64,000 nucleotides of DNA from Bacteroidales bacterium (GTDB taxonomy: Bacteria > Bacteroidota > Bacteroidia > Bacteroidales > UBA4417), in contig JADJGZ010000001.1 in assembly GCA_016707785.1 (NCBI GenBank), positions 248,001-312,000 of the forward strand, read 5' to 3'. The translations under genes were made by a program, and so were the position numbers. This document shows positions 16,188-23,766 of the stretch, piece after piece (position 1 is the stretch's first letter; every line of letters begins with the position of its first letter). The notes beneath the pieces are model-generated. The model saw only the letters and a program-made list of their open reading frames with translations, ran no database searches and had not been told where the DNA came from.

Positions 16188-17831
16188 ATGAGACCAATAT
16201 TCACCATTGTGTTCACTTTAACTACTTTTTTGATGCTTAACTCTTGCCATGATCTAAAAAGGAAAGCAGACCTGATCATTTATAATACACTGATTTACAC
16301 TCTGGATAGTACCGATAGTAAAGCTTCTAGCCTAGCCATTCGGGATGGTAAAATCCTTGCAGTTGGAAATGATGCTGATATCAGAAGTCGTTACTGGTCT
16401 GATAATAATATCAACGCTAAAGGCATGGTAGTTTACCCGGGATTTATTGATGCACATTCTCATTTTTCAGGCTTTGCTCAATTTCTGAGATATGCGGATC
16501 TCAGTAAAGCGGAATCATTTAAAGATGTTCTTTCCATCATCAGCGACTACCATACAACTTATCCTGATCGGTGGGTGATGGGTAGAGGCTGGGACCAAAA
16601 CAAATGGCCGGGAAAACAATTCCCGGACAATGCAGAGCTTAACCGTCTTTTCCCTGATATTCCTGTTGTTCTCACTCGTGTTGATGGACATGCTGTCCTG
16701 GCAAATAATGCAGCAATCAGGAAAGCTGGTTTGCATCCTCCTTTTACTTCAGGGGAAGCAATATTGATTGAGGGAAAACCCACCGGTATTTTCCTGGAAC
16801 ACACAGCTGACCTTCTAAAGGCTGTTATTCCTCAGCCAACTGATACTGAAATGACTGAATTACTTCAACAGGCAGCAGCCCTTTGTTATCAAGTAGGCCT
16901 TACAGGTGTTAATGATGCAGGAATCGATAAGGAAACAATTTTACTTTATGATACTTTGTTAAAGTCAGGTGCGCTTCAAATGAGAATCGATGCCATGATT
17001 AACCCTACTGAAGAGAATATGGATTATTTTATGAAGAGTAGTGGATATCGAACTCCTTTTTTGAGAGTAGGTTCAGTTAAGATTTATGCTGATGGGGCCC
17101 TCGGTTCCAGGGGAGCATGCTTGCTTCAGCCATATTCAGATGATCCTGGTAATAAAGGAATCATGGCCATTCGGGATACAGAAATGAAGTATATCTGCAA
17201 CAGGGCACATAAAAGTGGCTTCCAGGTGAACACACATGCGATAGGTGATTCAGCAATTAGAAAAGTATTACGCATTTATGCTGGTTTTCTGGGTGAAAAA
17301 AATGATCTCAGGTGGAGAATAGAACATGCACAGGTTGTGAATGAAAAAGATTTTGATCTTTTCGGTAAATATTCCATAATACCCTCTGTTCAAGGTACAC
17401 ATGCCACTTCTGATATGGCCTGGGCCCGCACTAGATTAGGAACCAACCGCTTGAAAAATGCTTATGCCTATCAGAAACTTATGATGCAAAATGGCTGGTT
17501 AGCTAATGGCACTGATTTCCCTGTCGAAAATATTGATCCATTAGCTACATTCTATGCAACAGTATGCAGGAAAGATGCTGATGGGAATCCCCAGGATGGC
17601 TTTCAAAAAGAGAATGCTCTATCCAGATTGGATGCTCTGAAAAGTATTACATTTTGGGCGGCAAAATCAGCATTTGAAGAACAATACAGGGGTAGTATTG
17701 AGGTTGATAAATATGCCGACCTTGTTGTTCTTGATAAAGATATTCTTTCAATCCCTGAAAATGAAATTCTGAAAACAAAAGTGGCCTATACAATTCTCAA
17801 TGGTAAAATCGTATATTATCAGAAGAAATAG
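16188..17831 (+). CDS. amidohydrolase-family lipoprotein (YtcJ-like metal-dependent hydrolase)
   Basis: A 547-residue member of the amidohydrolase superfamily, probably exported. The N-terminus is a signal peptide with lipobox Cys20 (LNSC). Metal-binding and active-site motifs are the paired His at 90 and 92 in FIDAHSHF, KIYADGALGSRG, HAIGDSA, RIEHAQVV, and the Asp in GTDFPVE; the order matches YtcJ-like proteins. Substrate unknown; amide or cyclic amide hydrolysis is typical of the superfamily. It is monocistronic and divergent from the DUF6580-like gene. Confidence 0.88.
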   Translation: MRPIFTIVFTLTTFLMLNSCHDLKRKADLIIYNTLIYTLDSTDSKASSLAIRDGKILAVGNDADIRSRYWSDNNINAKGMVVYPGFIDAHSHFSGFAQFLRYADLSKAESFKDVLSIISDYHTTYPDRWVMGRGWDQNKWPGKQFPDNAELNRLFPDIPVVLTRVDGHAVLANNAAIRKAGLHPPFTSGEAILIEGKPTGIFLEHTADLLKAVIPQPTDTEMTELLQQAAALCYQVGLTGVNDAGIDKETILLYDTLLKSGALQMRIDAMINPTEENMDYFMKSSGYRTPFLRVGSVKIYADGALGSRGACLLQPYSDDPGNKGIMAIRDTEMKYICNRAHKSGFQVNTHAIGDSAIRKVLRIYAGFLGEKNDLRWRIEHAQVVNEKDFDLFGKYSIIPSVQGTHATSDMAWARTRLGTNRLKNAYAYQKLMMQNGWLANGTDFPVENIDPLATFYATVCRKDADGNPQDGFQKENALSRLDALKSITFWAAKSAFEEQYRGSIEVDKYADLVVLDKDILSIPENEILKTKVAYTILNGKIVYYQKK

Positions 17832-17862
17832 TATTTCCCAAACATCTTGACGATGGTCAGAA

Positions 17863-18531
17863 TTAATTTCCTATTTGTCGGAGTATTTCAGCCATTTCAC
17901 TGAAGATCATTGCTGTAGCACCCCAGATAAAGTGATTCCCGATGCGGTACCCGGGAACATCCATAGTGTAATCATTTCTAAACTGAAGTTGCTTTTGAAC
18001 GATATTTTCTGGTTTCAGAATGTCTTCTATGTTGAATTCAATGATTTCTTTCACTTCTATCGGATCTGCTATAAACCTTGGTCTTTCTTCAGAAAATCCA
18101 ATATAAGGATACACGATATAGTTGCTAGGCGGGATATACAATGGGCTTAGGGTACCCAATATATGAATCTTTGATATGTCAATGCCCATCTCCTCCTGAG
18201 TCTCACGCAAAGCTGTAGCCTCAAGCGATTCATCTCCTTGTTCTGATTTACCACCCGGAAGACTTATTTGACCAGAATGAACACCTTCATACTCTGGCCT
18301 TTGCATAACTACGGTGAACAGTTGCTGGTTCCATGGATACAACAATATTAAAACACTACTAACAATAGCATCAGAAGGTGGAGTGGTGTGCAAGGTAGTT
18401 TTTCTTACAGCAGGAGCCATCTGCCAATGTGAATCAGTTCCGGGTAAGGGTAGGGAGCAACGTTGCTTTATTGATGTAATTCTTTCTGCAAGATTATTTT
18501 TTTTGAGATCATGGGAATTCTCTGACATCAT
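17863..18531 (-). CDS. Nudix hydrolase, CoA pyrophosphatase-like
   Basis: Probably cleaves coenzyme A or related nucleoside diphosphate derivatives. The Nudix box is complete and follows the family's GGKSEQGDESLEATALRE core with QEEMGI. The upstream SLPLPG segment, the QRPEYEGVHSGQISLPGG motif and a long C-terminal part are typical of CoA pyrophosphatases. The frame opens up to 18747, but that N-terminus overlaps divergent clpS. I prefer one of the adjacent ATGs at 18531/18528 (about 222 residues), since homologous sequence starts just after and a TATTTTTG box lies upstream. An ATG at 18663 is a weaker alternative that would overlap the clpS start codon. Confidence 0.88.
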   Translation of the reverse strand: MMSENSHDLKKNNLAERITSIKQRCSLPLPGTDSHWQMAPAVRKTTLHTTPPSDAIVSSVLILLYPWNQQLFTVVMQRPEYEGVHSGQISLPGGKSEQGDESLEATALRETQEEMGIDISKIHILGTLSPLYIPPSNYIVYPYIGFSEERPRFIADPIEVKEIIEFNIEDILKPENIVQKQLQFRNDYTMDVPGYRIGNHFIWGATAMIFSEMAEILRQIGN

Positions 18532-18575
18532 ACGATCTGGTACATGTTTTGATAAACTGGATATAATATTAGAAA

Positions 18576-18583
18576 CAAAAATA
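18576..18583 (-). promoter_or_regulatory. -7 promoter box of the Nudix gene
   Basis: Minus-strand TATTTTTG, an exact TAnnTTTG match, lies 44 bases before the ATG at 18531. It sits within the longer open frame, which argues for the shorter start. Confidence 0.45.
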
Positions 18584-18636
18584 GGCTTAATAGGTTTTAC
18601 AATCAGGGTATGAATAAGATTTTGAGAGTAATTGCC

Positions 18637-18644
18637 TAAATTTG
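18637..18644 (+). promoter_or_regulatory. -7 promoter box of clpS
   Basis: TAAATTTG matches TAnnTTTG exactly and ends 17 bases before the clpS ATG at 18662. Confidence 0.55.
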
Positions 18645-18661
18645 CAGTAACATTTTTAGTC

Positions 18662-18934
18662 ATGATTAAAGAAAAAAAAGATTTCTCTCTTAATCCTCTG
18701 GATATTGAAAACCAGGGAAATGAACTCATCCTCTTTAATGACGACATTAATACTTTTGATTATGTTATTGAGTCTTTAATGGAGGTTTGCCGGCATTCGG
18801 CAGAACAGGCAGAACAATGCGCCATAATAGCTCATACAAATGGGAAATGTGCCGTAAAAAAAGGAGAGATGTCGGAGTTACAAGCTTTTCATGATGAGAT
18901 GAAACGCAGGGGCTTAATAACCCAAATTTCGTAA
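18662..18934 (+). CDS. clpS: ATP-dependent Clp protease adaptor ClpS
   Basis: A 90-residue adaptor that delivers N-degron substrates to a Clp chaperone-protease. The ClpS core is clear: LILFNDDINTFDYVIESL, with the substrate-pocket Asn-Asp-Asp, then CRHSAEQAEQCAIIAHTNGKCAVKKG. The ATG at 18662 gives the usual short flexible N-terminus. An in-frame ATG at 18632 lies before the TAAATTTG promoter box and is unlikely. The likely partner in this window is ClpC at 34.3 kb. Confidence 0.94.
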   Translation: MIKEKKDFSLNPLDIENQGNELILFNDDINTFDYVIESLMEVCRHSAEQAEQCAIIAHTNGKCAVKKGEMSELQAFHDEMKRRGLITQIS

Positions 18935-19012
18935 GAATTGGAGAACATTTCTTCATAGACCAATGTATATATAATAGTAAATTGAATGTTTATATACTTA
19001 AAAACATACTAA

Positions 19013-19912
19013 ATGAAACTTATCAGAGTGTCAATTTCTATGCTTGCTGTATTATTATTAGTTACTGCTTGTCAAAAGGTACCTATTACAGGAAGAAAAC
19101 AAATTAAGTTGCTACCATCCAGTACAATGGCTCAGATGGGAAACGAATCTTATACTTCATTCCTTAAAGATAATCCTCCCGTAAATCCACCCACTGTGCA
19201 ATCTGCATTAGTAACTAGTGTTGGACAGAGAGTAAGTCTAGCTGTGAATAAATACATGAATGAGAATGGATTCTCTAAAAGGATTGAAGGGTATAAATGG
19301 GAATTCAACACAGTACAAAGTGCAGATGTTAATGCATGGTGTATGCCAGGTGGAAAAGTGGTTGTTTACACAGGTATTTTACCCTTGACAAAAGATGATG
19401 CAGGTCTGGCTGTTGTTCTGGGACATGAAATAGCCCACGCTGTTGCTGATCATGGAAATGAAAGAATGAGCCAGCAGCTTGCCATCCAGTTAGGTGGTAT
19501 TTCACTGGCTGTAGCCATGCAACAAAAACCGCAGCAAACCCAGGACATCTTCATGATGGCTTACGGAGTGGGATCACAACTTGGCCAGCTGGCTTATTCC
19601 CGTCAACATGAATTGGAAGCAGATAAGTTAGGTTTAATCTTTATGGCAATGGCTGGTTATAATCCGGAACGTGCCATCTCTTTCTGGCAGGAAATGGCTG
19701 CTCAGGGAGGCAACAAACCACCTGAAATCATTAGTACTCACCCCAGTGATGAACGACGGATAGCACAGATACGATCCTTCCTCCCGGAAGCGATGAAGTA
19801 TTATCAACAGGGAAAGGCCGTTAATACAAACACCCAAAGTCCTCCCTCTGATCCGGCTAATAATAATACACAACCCACAACTAAACCTAAAGTGGGCGTA
19901 AAGGTCAAGTGA
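19013..19912 (+). CDS. M48-family metalloprotease lipoprotein
   Basis: A 299-residue zinc protease tethered as a lipoprotein (lipobox Cys20, VTAC). The zinc motif HEIAH is at 138-142, with the third ligand in HELEADKLG. The conserved MPGGKVVVYTG segment precedes it, and ISTHPSDERR, a substrate-cleft motif of the Oma1/BepA/LoiP group, follows. The last 35 residues are a low-complexity Asn/Pro/Thr tail. It probably works in envelope protein quality control. A strong terminator follows, so it is a single-gene unit. Confidence 0.92.
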   Translation: MKLIRVSISMLAVLLLVTACQKVPITGRKQIKLLPSSTMAQMGNESYTSFLKDNPPVNPPTVQSALVTSVGQRVSLAVNKYMNENGFSKRIEGYKWEFNTVQSADVNAWCMPGGKVVVYTGILPLTKDDAGLAVVLGHEIAHAVADHGNERMSQQLAIQLGGISLAVAMQQKPQQTQDIFMMAYGVGSQLGQLAYSRQHELEADKLGLIFMAMAGYNPERAISFWQEMAAQGGNKPPEIISTHPSDERRIAQIRSFLPEAMKYYQQGKAVNTNTQSPPSDPANNNTQPTTKPKVGVKVK

Positions 19913-19944
19913 GCTGAAAAGCGATTTTAAACTCCAGCGACTTT

Positions 19945-19971
19945 AAACGCCCTCTCAAAAGGGCGTTTTTT
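19945..19971 (+). terminator. intrinsic terminator of the M48 protease gene
   Basis: Stem AAACGCCCT (19945-19953) with AGGGCGTTT (19960-19968) around a six-base loop, merging into a run of six T residues. Confidence 0.9.
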
Positions 19972-20030
19972 ATGCCAGAGTGAAGTCATAAGATTGATAT
20001 ACTTTTCATACTAAGAATGCAAAGAACATC

Positions 20031-22238
20031 ATGAAAATAAATTCTATTACAGATAAAGATCAGAGAAAAGTGATCCGGCACCAGTACAAACTGCTGGCCA
20101 CATCCTGCAAACATATTACTTCAAAGCAAGATAGGAAATTGATCCGGCAAGCTTTTCTGGATGGCATCGAAATTTTTGCAGATCAATTGAGAGAAAATGG
20201 GGACCCATACTTCATTCATTCAGTTTCTGTTGCCGGAATTGTTGCAGAAGAAATGGAACTCGATACTACCAGCATTATCGCGGCATTGCTTGAGGATGTG
20301 CCATTGCTGGATAATGAAAAAATGCCGGACATAGAAAAGAAATATGGGAAAAGAGTAGCTGCTATTATATCCAATCTTCATCGAATTACAGCATTAAGGT
20401 TGAATAAAGTTTCTATCAATTCAGAGAATTTTATCCAACTACTCTTGACCATGTCAACCGATATTCGTGTAATCCTGATCCGATTGGCTGATCGTTTGAA
20501 CTTGATGAGAATCATTGATTTATTGCCTCAATCACAGCAGCTCCAGGTTTCTTCTGAAACTTCCGGACTGTATGCACCTTTGGCTCATCGACTTGGCCTG
20601 TACAGGATCAAGAATGAACTCGAAGAATTGGCCATGAAACATTCATATCCGGAAATATTTAATAGAATTTCAATAAAAATTGAAGAAAACAAGGAAGAGC
20701 AACAAAAATACTTTCAGCAATTTATCAGCCCTATTCAGGATGTACTGAAGTCGAATGGACTGGATTTCGAGATTAAATACCGTACAAAATCGATTCCTTC
20801 TATTTGGAATAAAATGAAAAAACAGAATATCGATTTCGAACAGGTTTTTGATTTTTTTGCCATCCGGATAATCACAAAAAGTGCTTTAGAAGATGAAAAA
20901 TCCGATTGCTGGAAATCCTATTCGTTGGTTACCAATATTTATCCACCTAACCCATCCAGGTTAAGAGACTGGATTTCTGCTCCAAAAACAAATGGTTATG
21001 AGTCTTTACACACTACGGTGCATGGACCTAAAGATAAATGGATTGAAGTGCAGATTCGTTCTGCCCGAATGGATGAAGCCGCTGAGAAGGGGAGGGCTGC
21101 CCATTGGAAATATAAGGAACAGACTGCAAATGCTGAAGAATCGGCCGAAAAATGGTTGGCAAACATCCGGTCAATTTTAGAGAACTATACACCTGGAGAA
21201 GATGAGATGGATAATTCCACAAGGATGGAATTGTTCTCAGATTATGTTTATGCTTTCACTCCCCAGGGTGATCTGAAGAAGTTAAAAGCCGGAGCAACTG
21301 TACTTGATTTTGCATTTGATATTCATTCTGAAATCGGGCAAAAATGCACTGGAGCAAAGGTTAACAACCTTTATGTACCTCTGAAATTCGTTTTGAAAAC
21401 TGGTGACCAGGTTGAGATAATAACTTCAAGAAGCCAAAAACCAAATAAGGATTGGCTTACTTATGCAACTACAACTAAAGCAATTACCAGGATCAAACGA
21501 TGCCTGAAAGATGAAGAATTCTCCAGGGCTGATATTGGGAAAGGTATGCTAATGAGAAAACTCAGCCAGTTGAAAATCAATTACTCCGATGAAATAGGAA
21601 ATAAATTGGTCAGCTATTTTAAAGCAGCTAGTATTCTCGATCTGTTTCATGGGATAGCAGAGGAAAAATATGATCTTCAGAAAACTAGGGAAGCATTAAA
21701 TCCATCACCTAAGGCAGAAGATCTTAAACCTGTTGAAAAACTTTTCCCCAAAAATGAGCAGAAGGTCTCAAAGAAATTAACCCATAAAACACTGGTCATA
21801 ATCAATGAAAATACTCCTCTTGCTGATGTCAAATTATCCAAATGCTGCATGCCGGTGCTGGGTGATGAAATATTCGGTTTTGTAACAGTAGCTGAAGGTA
21901 TTAAGATTCACCGCACAAGTTGCACTAATGCCCCTCAAATGCTGAGCAGGTATCCATACAGGGTTGTTTCTGCAAGGTGGGCTCAAAATGCAGAAGTAAC
22001 TTCGTATATTGCCACATTAAAAATCACCGGTGAAGATAGAATGGGCATGTTGAATAGCATTTCAGATATTATTACAAAAGACCTGAATGCAAATATCAGG
22101 TCCATTCACCTGAACTCTAACCAGGGAAAATTTGAAGGCACAATTTCCATAAACGTTGACAGTAAATCTCATCTTGATCTTATCACAGCAAGGCTTTCAA
22201 AACTCAAAGGAGTTAAAAGAGTAATAAGAGAGCAGTAA
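20031..22238 (+). CDS. rel: RelA/SpoT-family (p)ppGpp synthetase with degenerate hydrolase site
   Basis: A 735-residue long RelA/SpoT homologue that makes the stringent-response alarmone. Order: HD-like domain (about 40-190), synthetase (about 240-365) with RTKSIPSIWNKM, NGYESLHTTV and VQIR, TGS (about 405-465) and ACT at the C-terminus. In the HD domain the catalytic HD pair is E88-D89 and the following ED pair is lost (ALLEDVPLLD instead of ALLHDVVED), so hydrolysis is probably absent. Before the conserved PK, the charge motif is RLRD, closer to the RxKD of bifunctional enzymes than to the ExDD of RelA. A second Rel with active hydrolase is expected elsewhere. Confidence 0.93.
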   Translation: MKINSITDKDQRKVIRHQYKLLATSCKHITSKQDRKLIRQAFLDGIEIFADQLRENGDPYFIHSVSVAGIVAEEMELDTTSIIAALLEDVPLLDNEKMPDIEKKYGKRVAAIISNLHRITALRLNKVSINSENFIQLLLTMSTDIRVILIRLADRLNLMRIIDLLPQSQQLQVSSETSGLYAPLAHRLGLYRIKNELEELAMKHSYPEIFNRISIKIEENKEEQQKYFQQFISPIQDVLKSNGLDFEIKYRTKSIPSIWNKMKKQNIDFEQVFDFFAIRIITKSALEDEKSDCWKSYSLVTNIYPPNPSRLRDWISAPKTNGYESLHTTVHGPKDKWIEVQIRSARMDEAAEKGRAAHWKYKEQTANAEESAEKWLANIRSILENYTPGEDEMDNSTRMELFSDYVYAFTPQGDLKKLKAGATVLDFAFDIHSEIGQKCTGAKVNNLYVPLKFVLKTGDQVEIITSRSQKPNKDWLTYATTTKAITRIKRCLKDEEFSRADIGKGMLMRKLSQLKINYSDEIGNKLVSYFKAASILDLFHGIAEEKYDLQKTREALNPSPKAEDLKPVEKLFPKNEQKVSKKLTHKTLVIINENTPLADVKLSKCCMPVLGDEIFGFVTVAEGIKIHRTSCTNAPQMLSRYPYRVVSARWAQNAEVTSYIATLKITGEDRMGMLNSISDIITKDLNANIRSIHLNSNQGKFEGTISINVDSKSHLDLITARLSKLKGVKRVIREQ

Positions 22239-22248
22239 ACGAATCGTT

Positions 22249-22701
22249 ATGACTAAGCCAATTCTTCATGAAGATAAAATCCATTTGCAGGAAGGGTTTG
22301 CATATGAATTCATGATCTTAGACAAGGTTATGCTTCAGGATCATAAGGAGTATTTCATTTTATCAGATCCAAACAGAATGAAACATTTCCTGGAAGCTTC
22401 ACCCTATGCCAATTATCCGATGGCGAAAATGAGCCGCATTTCCTGCCTGGTATCGAAAATAAATTGTACAGGAAGGATCTTTCTTGAACCAGAGCACCCA
22501 AAATATAAAATCGGAGAAATCTATCAATTCCAGGTTTTCTCTAATGATTCGCAGGGCAATCTTGATGAGATTGAAATCGGTGACCTACTTGGAAGTCGCT
22601 GGGTTTTGAAATTGGATCATGGGCAGAAGTATTCAGGGACGACCATAAAATGCTTGATAATAAGCTTTAAAAAAGGTATTCCAGAAATCAAAATATTGTA
22701 A
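22249..22701 (+). CDS. uncharacterised 150-residue protein downstream of rel
   Basis: I do not recognise the family. The gene begins 10 bases after the rel stop, so cotranscription and perhaps translational coupling are likely. The soluble product has alternating hydrophobic strands, a GRIFLEPEHPKYKIGE segment and a basic C-terminus. The pattern of strands and turns loosely suggests a small beta-barrel of OB or S1 type, which is inference. No signal peptide or membrane helix is seen. A role connected with ppGpp signalling or ribosomes would be a guess from position only. Confidence 0.7.
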   Translation: MTKPILHEDKIHLQEGFAYEFMILDKVMLQDHKEYFILSDPNRMKHFLEASPYANYPMAKMSRISCLVSKINCTGRIFLEPEHPKYKIGEIYQFQVFSNDSQGNLDEIEIGDLLGSRWVLKLDHGQKYSGTTIKCLIISFKKGIPEIKIL

Positions 22702-22819
22702 TCATCATAAGTTAATCTTCCTAAAACACTGATATACTGGATAAAACATATGTGAACCGTTATTAACAATTGTTCATATCCTAAGTTCAAATTATGTGAA
22801 GTAAAATATCGATTAACAC

Positions 22820-22851
22820 TTGACTTTAGTGGTCACCAGGTATTAATTTTA
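22820..22851 (+). promoter_or_regulatory. candidate promoter of the large non-coding RNA
   Basis: A -33-like TTGAC begins at 22820 and a -7-like TAATTTTA at 22844-22851, with a 21-base spacer between the TTG and the box. The last base deviates from TAnnTTTG, as in the trkA promoter. It predicts transcription from about 22857, exactly where a helix to the 3' end of the RNA begins. Confidence 0.45.
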
Positions 22852-22856
22852 ATTCA

Positions 22857-23672
22857 CCGGATTTAATCAGGATAGCTGGCAAAGAAGAGGGTGATTCTAT
22901 CAAAAGAAAAATTCTTTTCGAATTCCAAAGCAACCCTCTGCAAAGAGAAACTGTTAAGGAAGATATTGTTAGCATGAATGCTTGAAATTTAATGGTTAAG
23001 AAACCTCTGAATGTAATACTCGAAAGAGGAGAACAAACATAAGGTTTCAGGTCTGAAGTAACTAAAGTATTTTATTTTGTTGGAAACAACAGAAAAAGAT
23101 ACAACAGGCGAGAGTATCGAAAGATCACTCACCTGAAAAAGAAGCCAAGGATCTAGCCATTAATAATCAGCAATCATACGTTCAGGGAGTTTTCTACGGG
23201 AAACTTTTGAATCGGTATCCGGGTTAGCAGAGGTACATTTCCCTAATTTCGAGAATGGATCTGGCGACAGAAACAAAAAGAAATCAAGAGATTTTCGGTT
23301 TAGGCCGGGCAATCCGGGAAATGAGGTCCTGAAATACTGGCATCAGGTTTTAGGATTCGGCTGTCGGTGCGTTTGTGAAAGCAAATACCTCCTGCAGCAG
23401 CCTCAACCGCAGAAATTGGTGCATAACTTCACGTTTCTCTCAAAAGATCAGGAAGTTATGATTGTCCGGAAGGAACATTTTCGCGAGAAATGACACAATG
23501 GACAAGAAAACCTAAGTTGATGAAAGGCTTCGGTCTGAAGTATCACTTACCCAATCACTCTCCAGGGAGTAAAAGGGATTCTGCGAGGCAATAATCCGGC
23601 CAGATTAGCAACTACGGTTGTTAATGCTGGGATGGGGAACTTTCCTGAATAGGAAGTTCCCCATCATTTTTT
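22857..23672 (+). ncRNA. candidate large structured non-coding RNA, about 815 nt, family unknown
   Basis: This gap between two operons has no start-to-stop ORF of substance but many helices readable by eye. Ends: CCGGATT (22857-22863) is complementary to AATCCGG (23593-23599). Long helices: AGAGGGT/ACCCTCT (22886-22892/22933-22939) around a 7-bp hairpin (22902-22918), CGACAG/CTGTCG (23265-23270/23361-23366), and TTGTCC/GGACAA (23462-23467/23500-23505). Tetraloops: GAAA at 23117-23124 region, UACG closed by C-G on 7 bp (23188-23205), GAAA on GTTTGT/GCAAAT (23371-23386), GCGA closed by C-G (23476-23492), and UACG on 8 bp (23605-23624). It ends at a 15-bp terminator hairpin. No RNase P, tmRNA, SRP or 6S signature was found. 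The rest of the gap (22702-22819 and 23673-23717) is plain AT-rich spacer. Confidence 0.7.
23631..23672 (+). terminator. strong intrinsic terminator of the non-coding RNA
   Basis: Arms 23631-23646 and 23651-23665 form about 15 base pairs, GC-rich at the base (GATGGGG/CCCCATC), with one bulged T and a GAAT loop, followed by six T residues. It starts directly after the last tetraloop helix and separates the RNA from trkA. Confidence 0.9.
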
Positions 23673-23717
23673 ATTGATTCCATCAATATTTGAAAAAATC
23701 ACAATTGTTTGTATATG

Positions 23718-23748
23718 TTGTTTTAAGCAGGATATTACACTAAATTTA
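23718..23748 (+). promoter_or_regulatory. trkA-trkH promoter
   Basis: A -33 TTG at 23718-23720 and a -7-like TAAATTTA at 23741-23748 are separated by 20 bases, the usual Bacteroidota spacing. The box ends 18 bases before the trkA ATG. Together with the preceding terminator it indicates that trkA has its own promoter and that the upstream RNA is not its leader. Confidence 0.55.
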
Positions 23749-23766
23749 CCGCCTCAATAAAATTGT

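Noticed and set aside
23165..23492. A roughly 105-codon frame without stop inside the candidate RNA (ending TGA near 23493)
   Set aside because: It has no ATG, GTG or TTG near its beginning, no recognisable domain, and its bases are explained by hairpins; a decayed gene remains a minor alternative.
22857..23672. RNase P RNA, tmRNA, group I or group II intron as identity of the RNA
   Set aside because: No GAGGAAAGTCC block or matching 3' P4 strand, no tRNA-like ends, no domain V-like 3' hairpin with AGC triad, and no intron-encoded protein or split gene at the borders.
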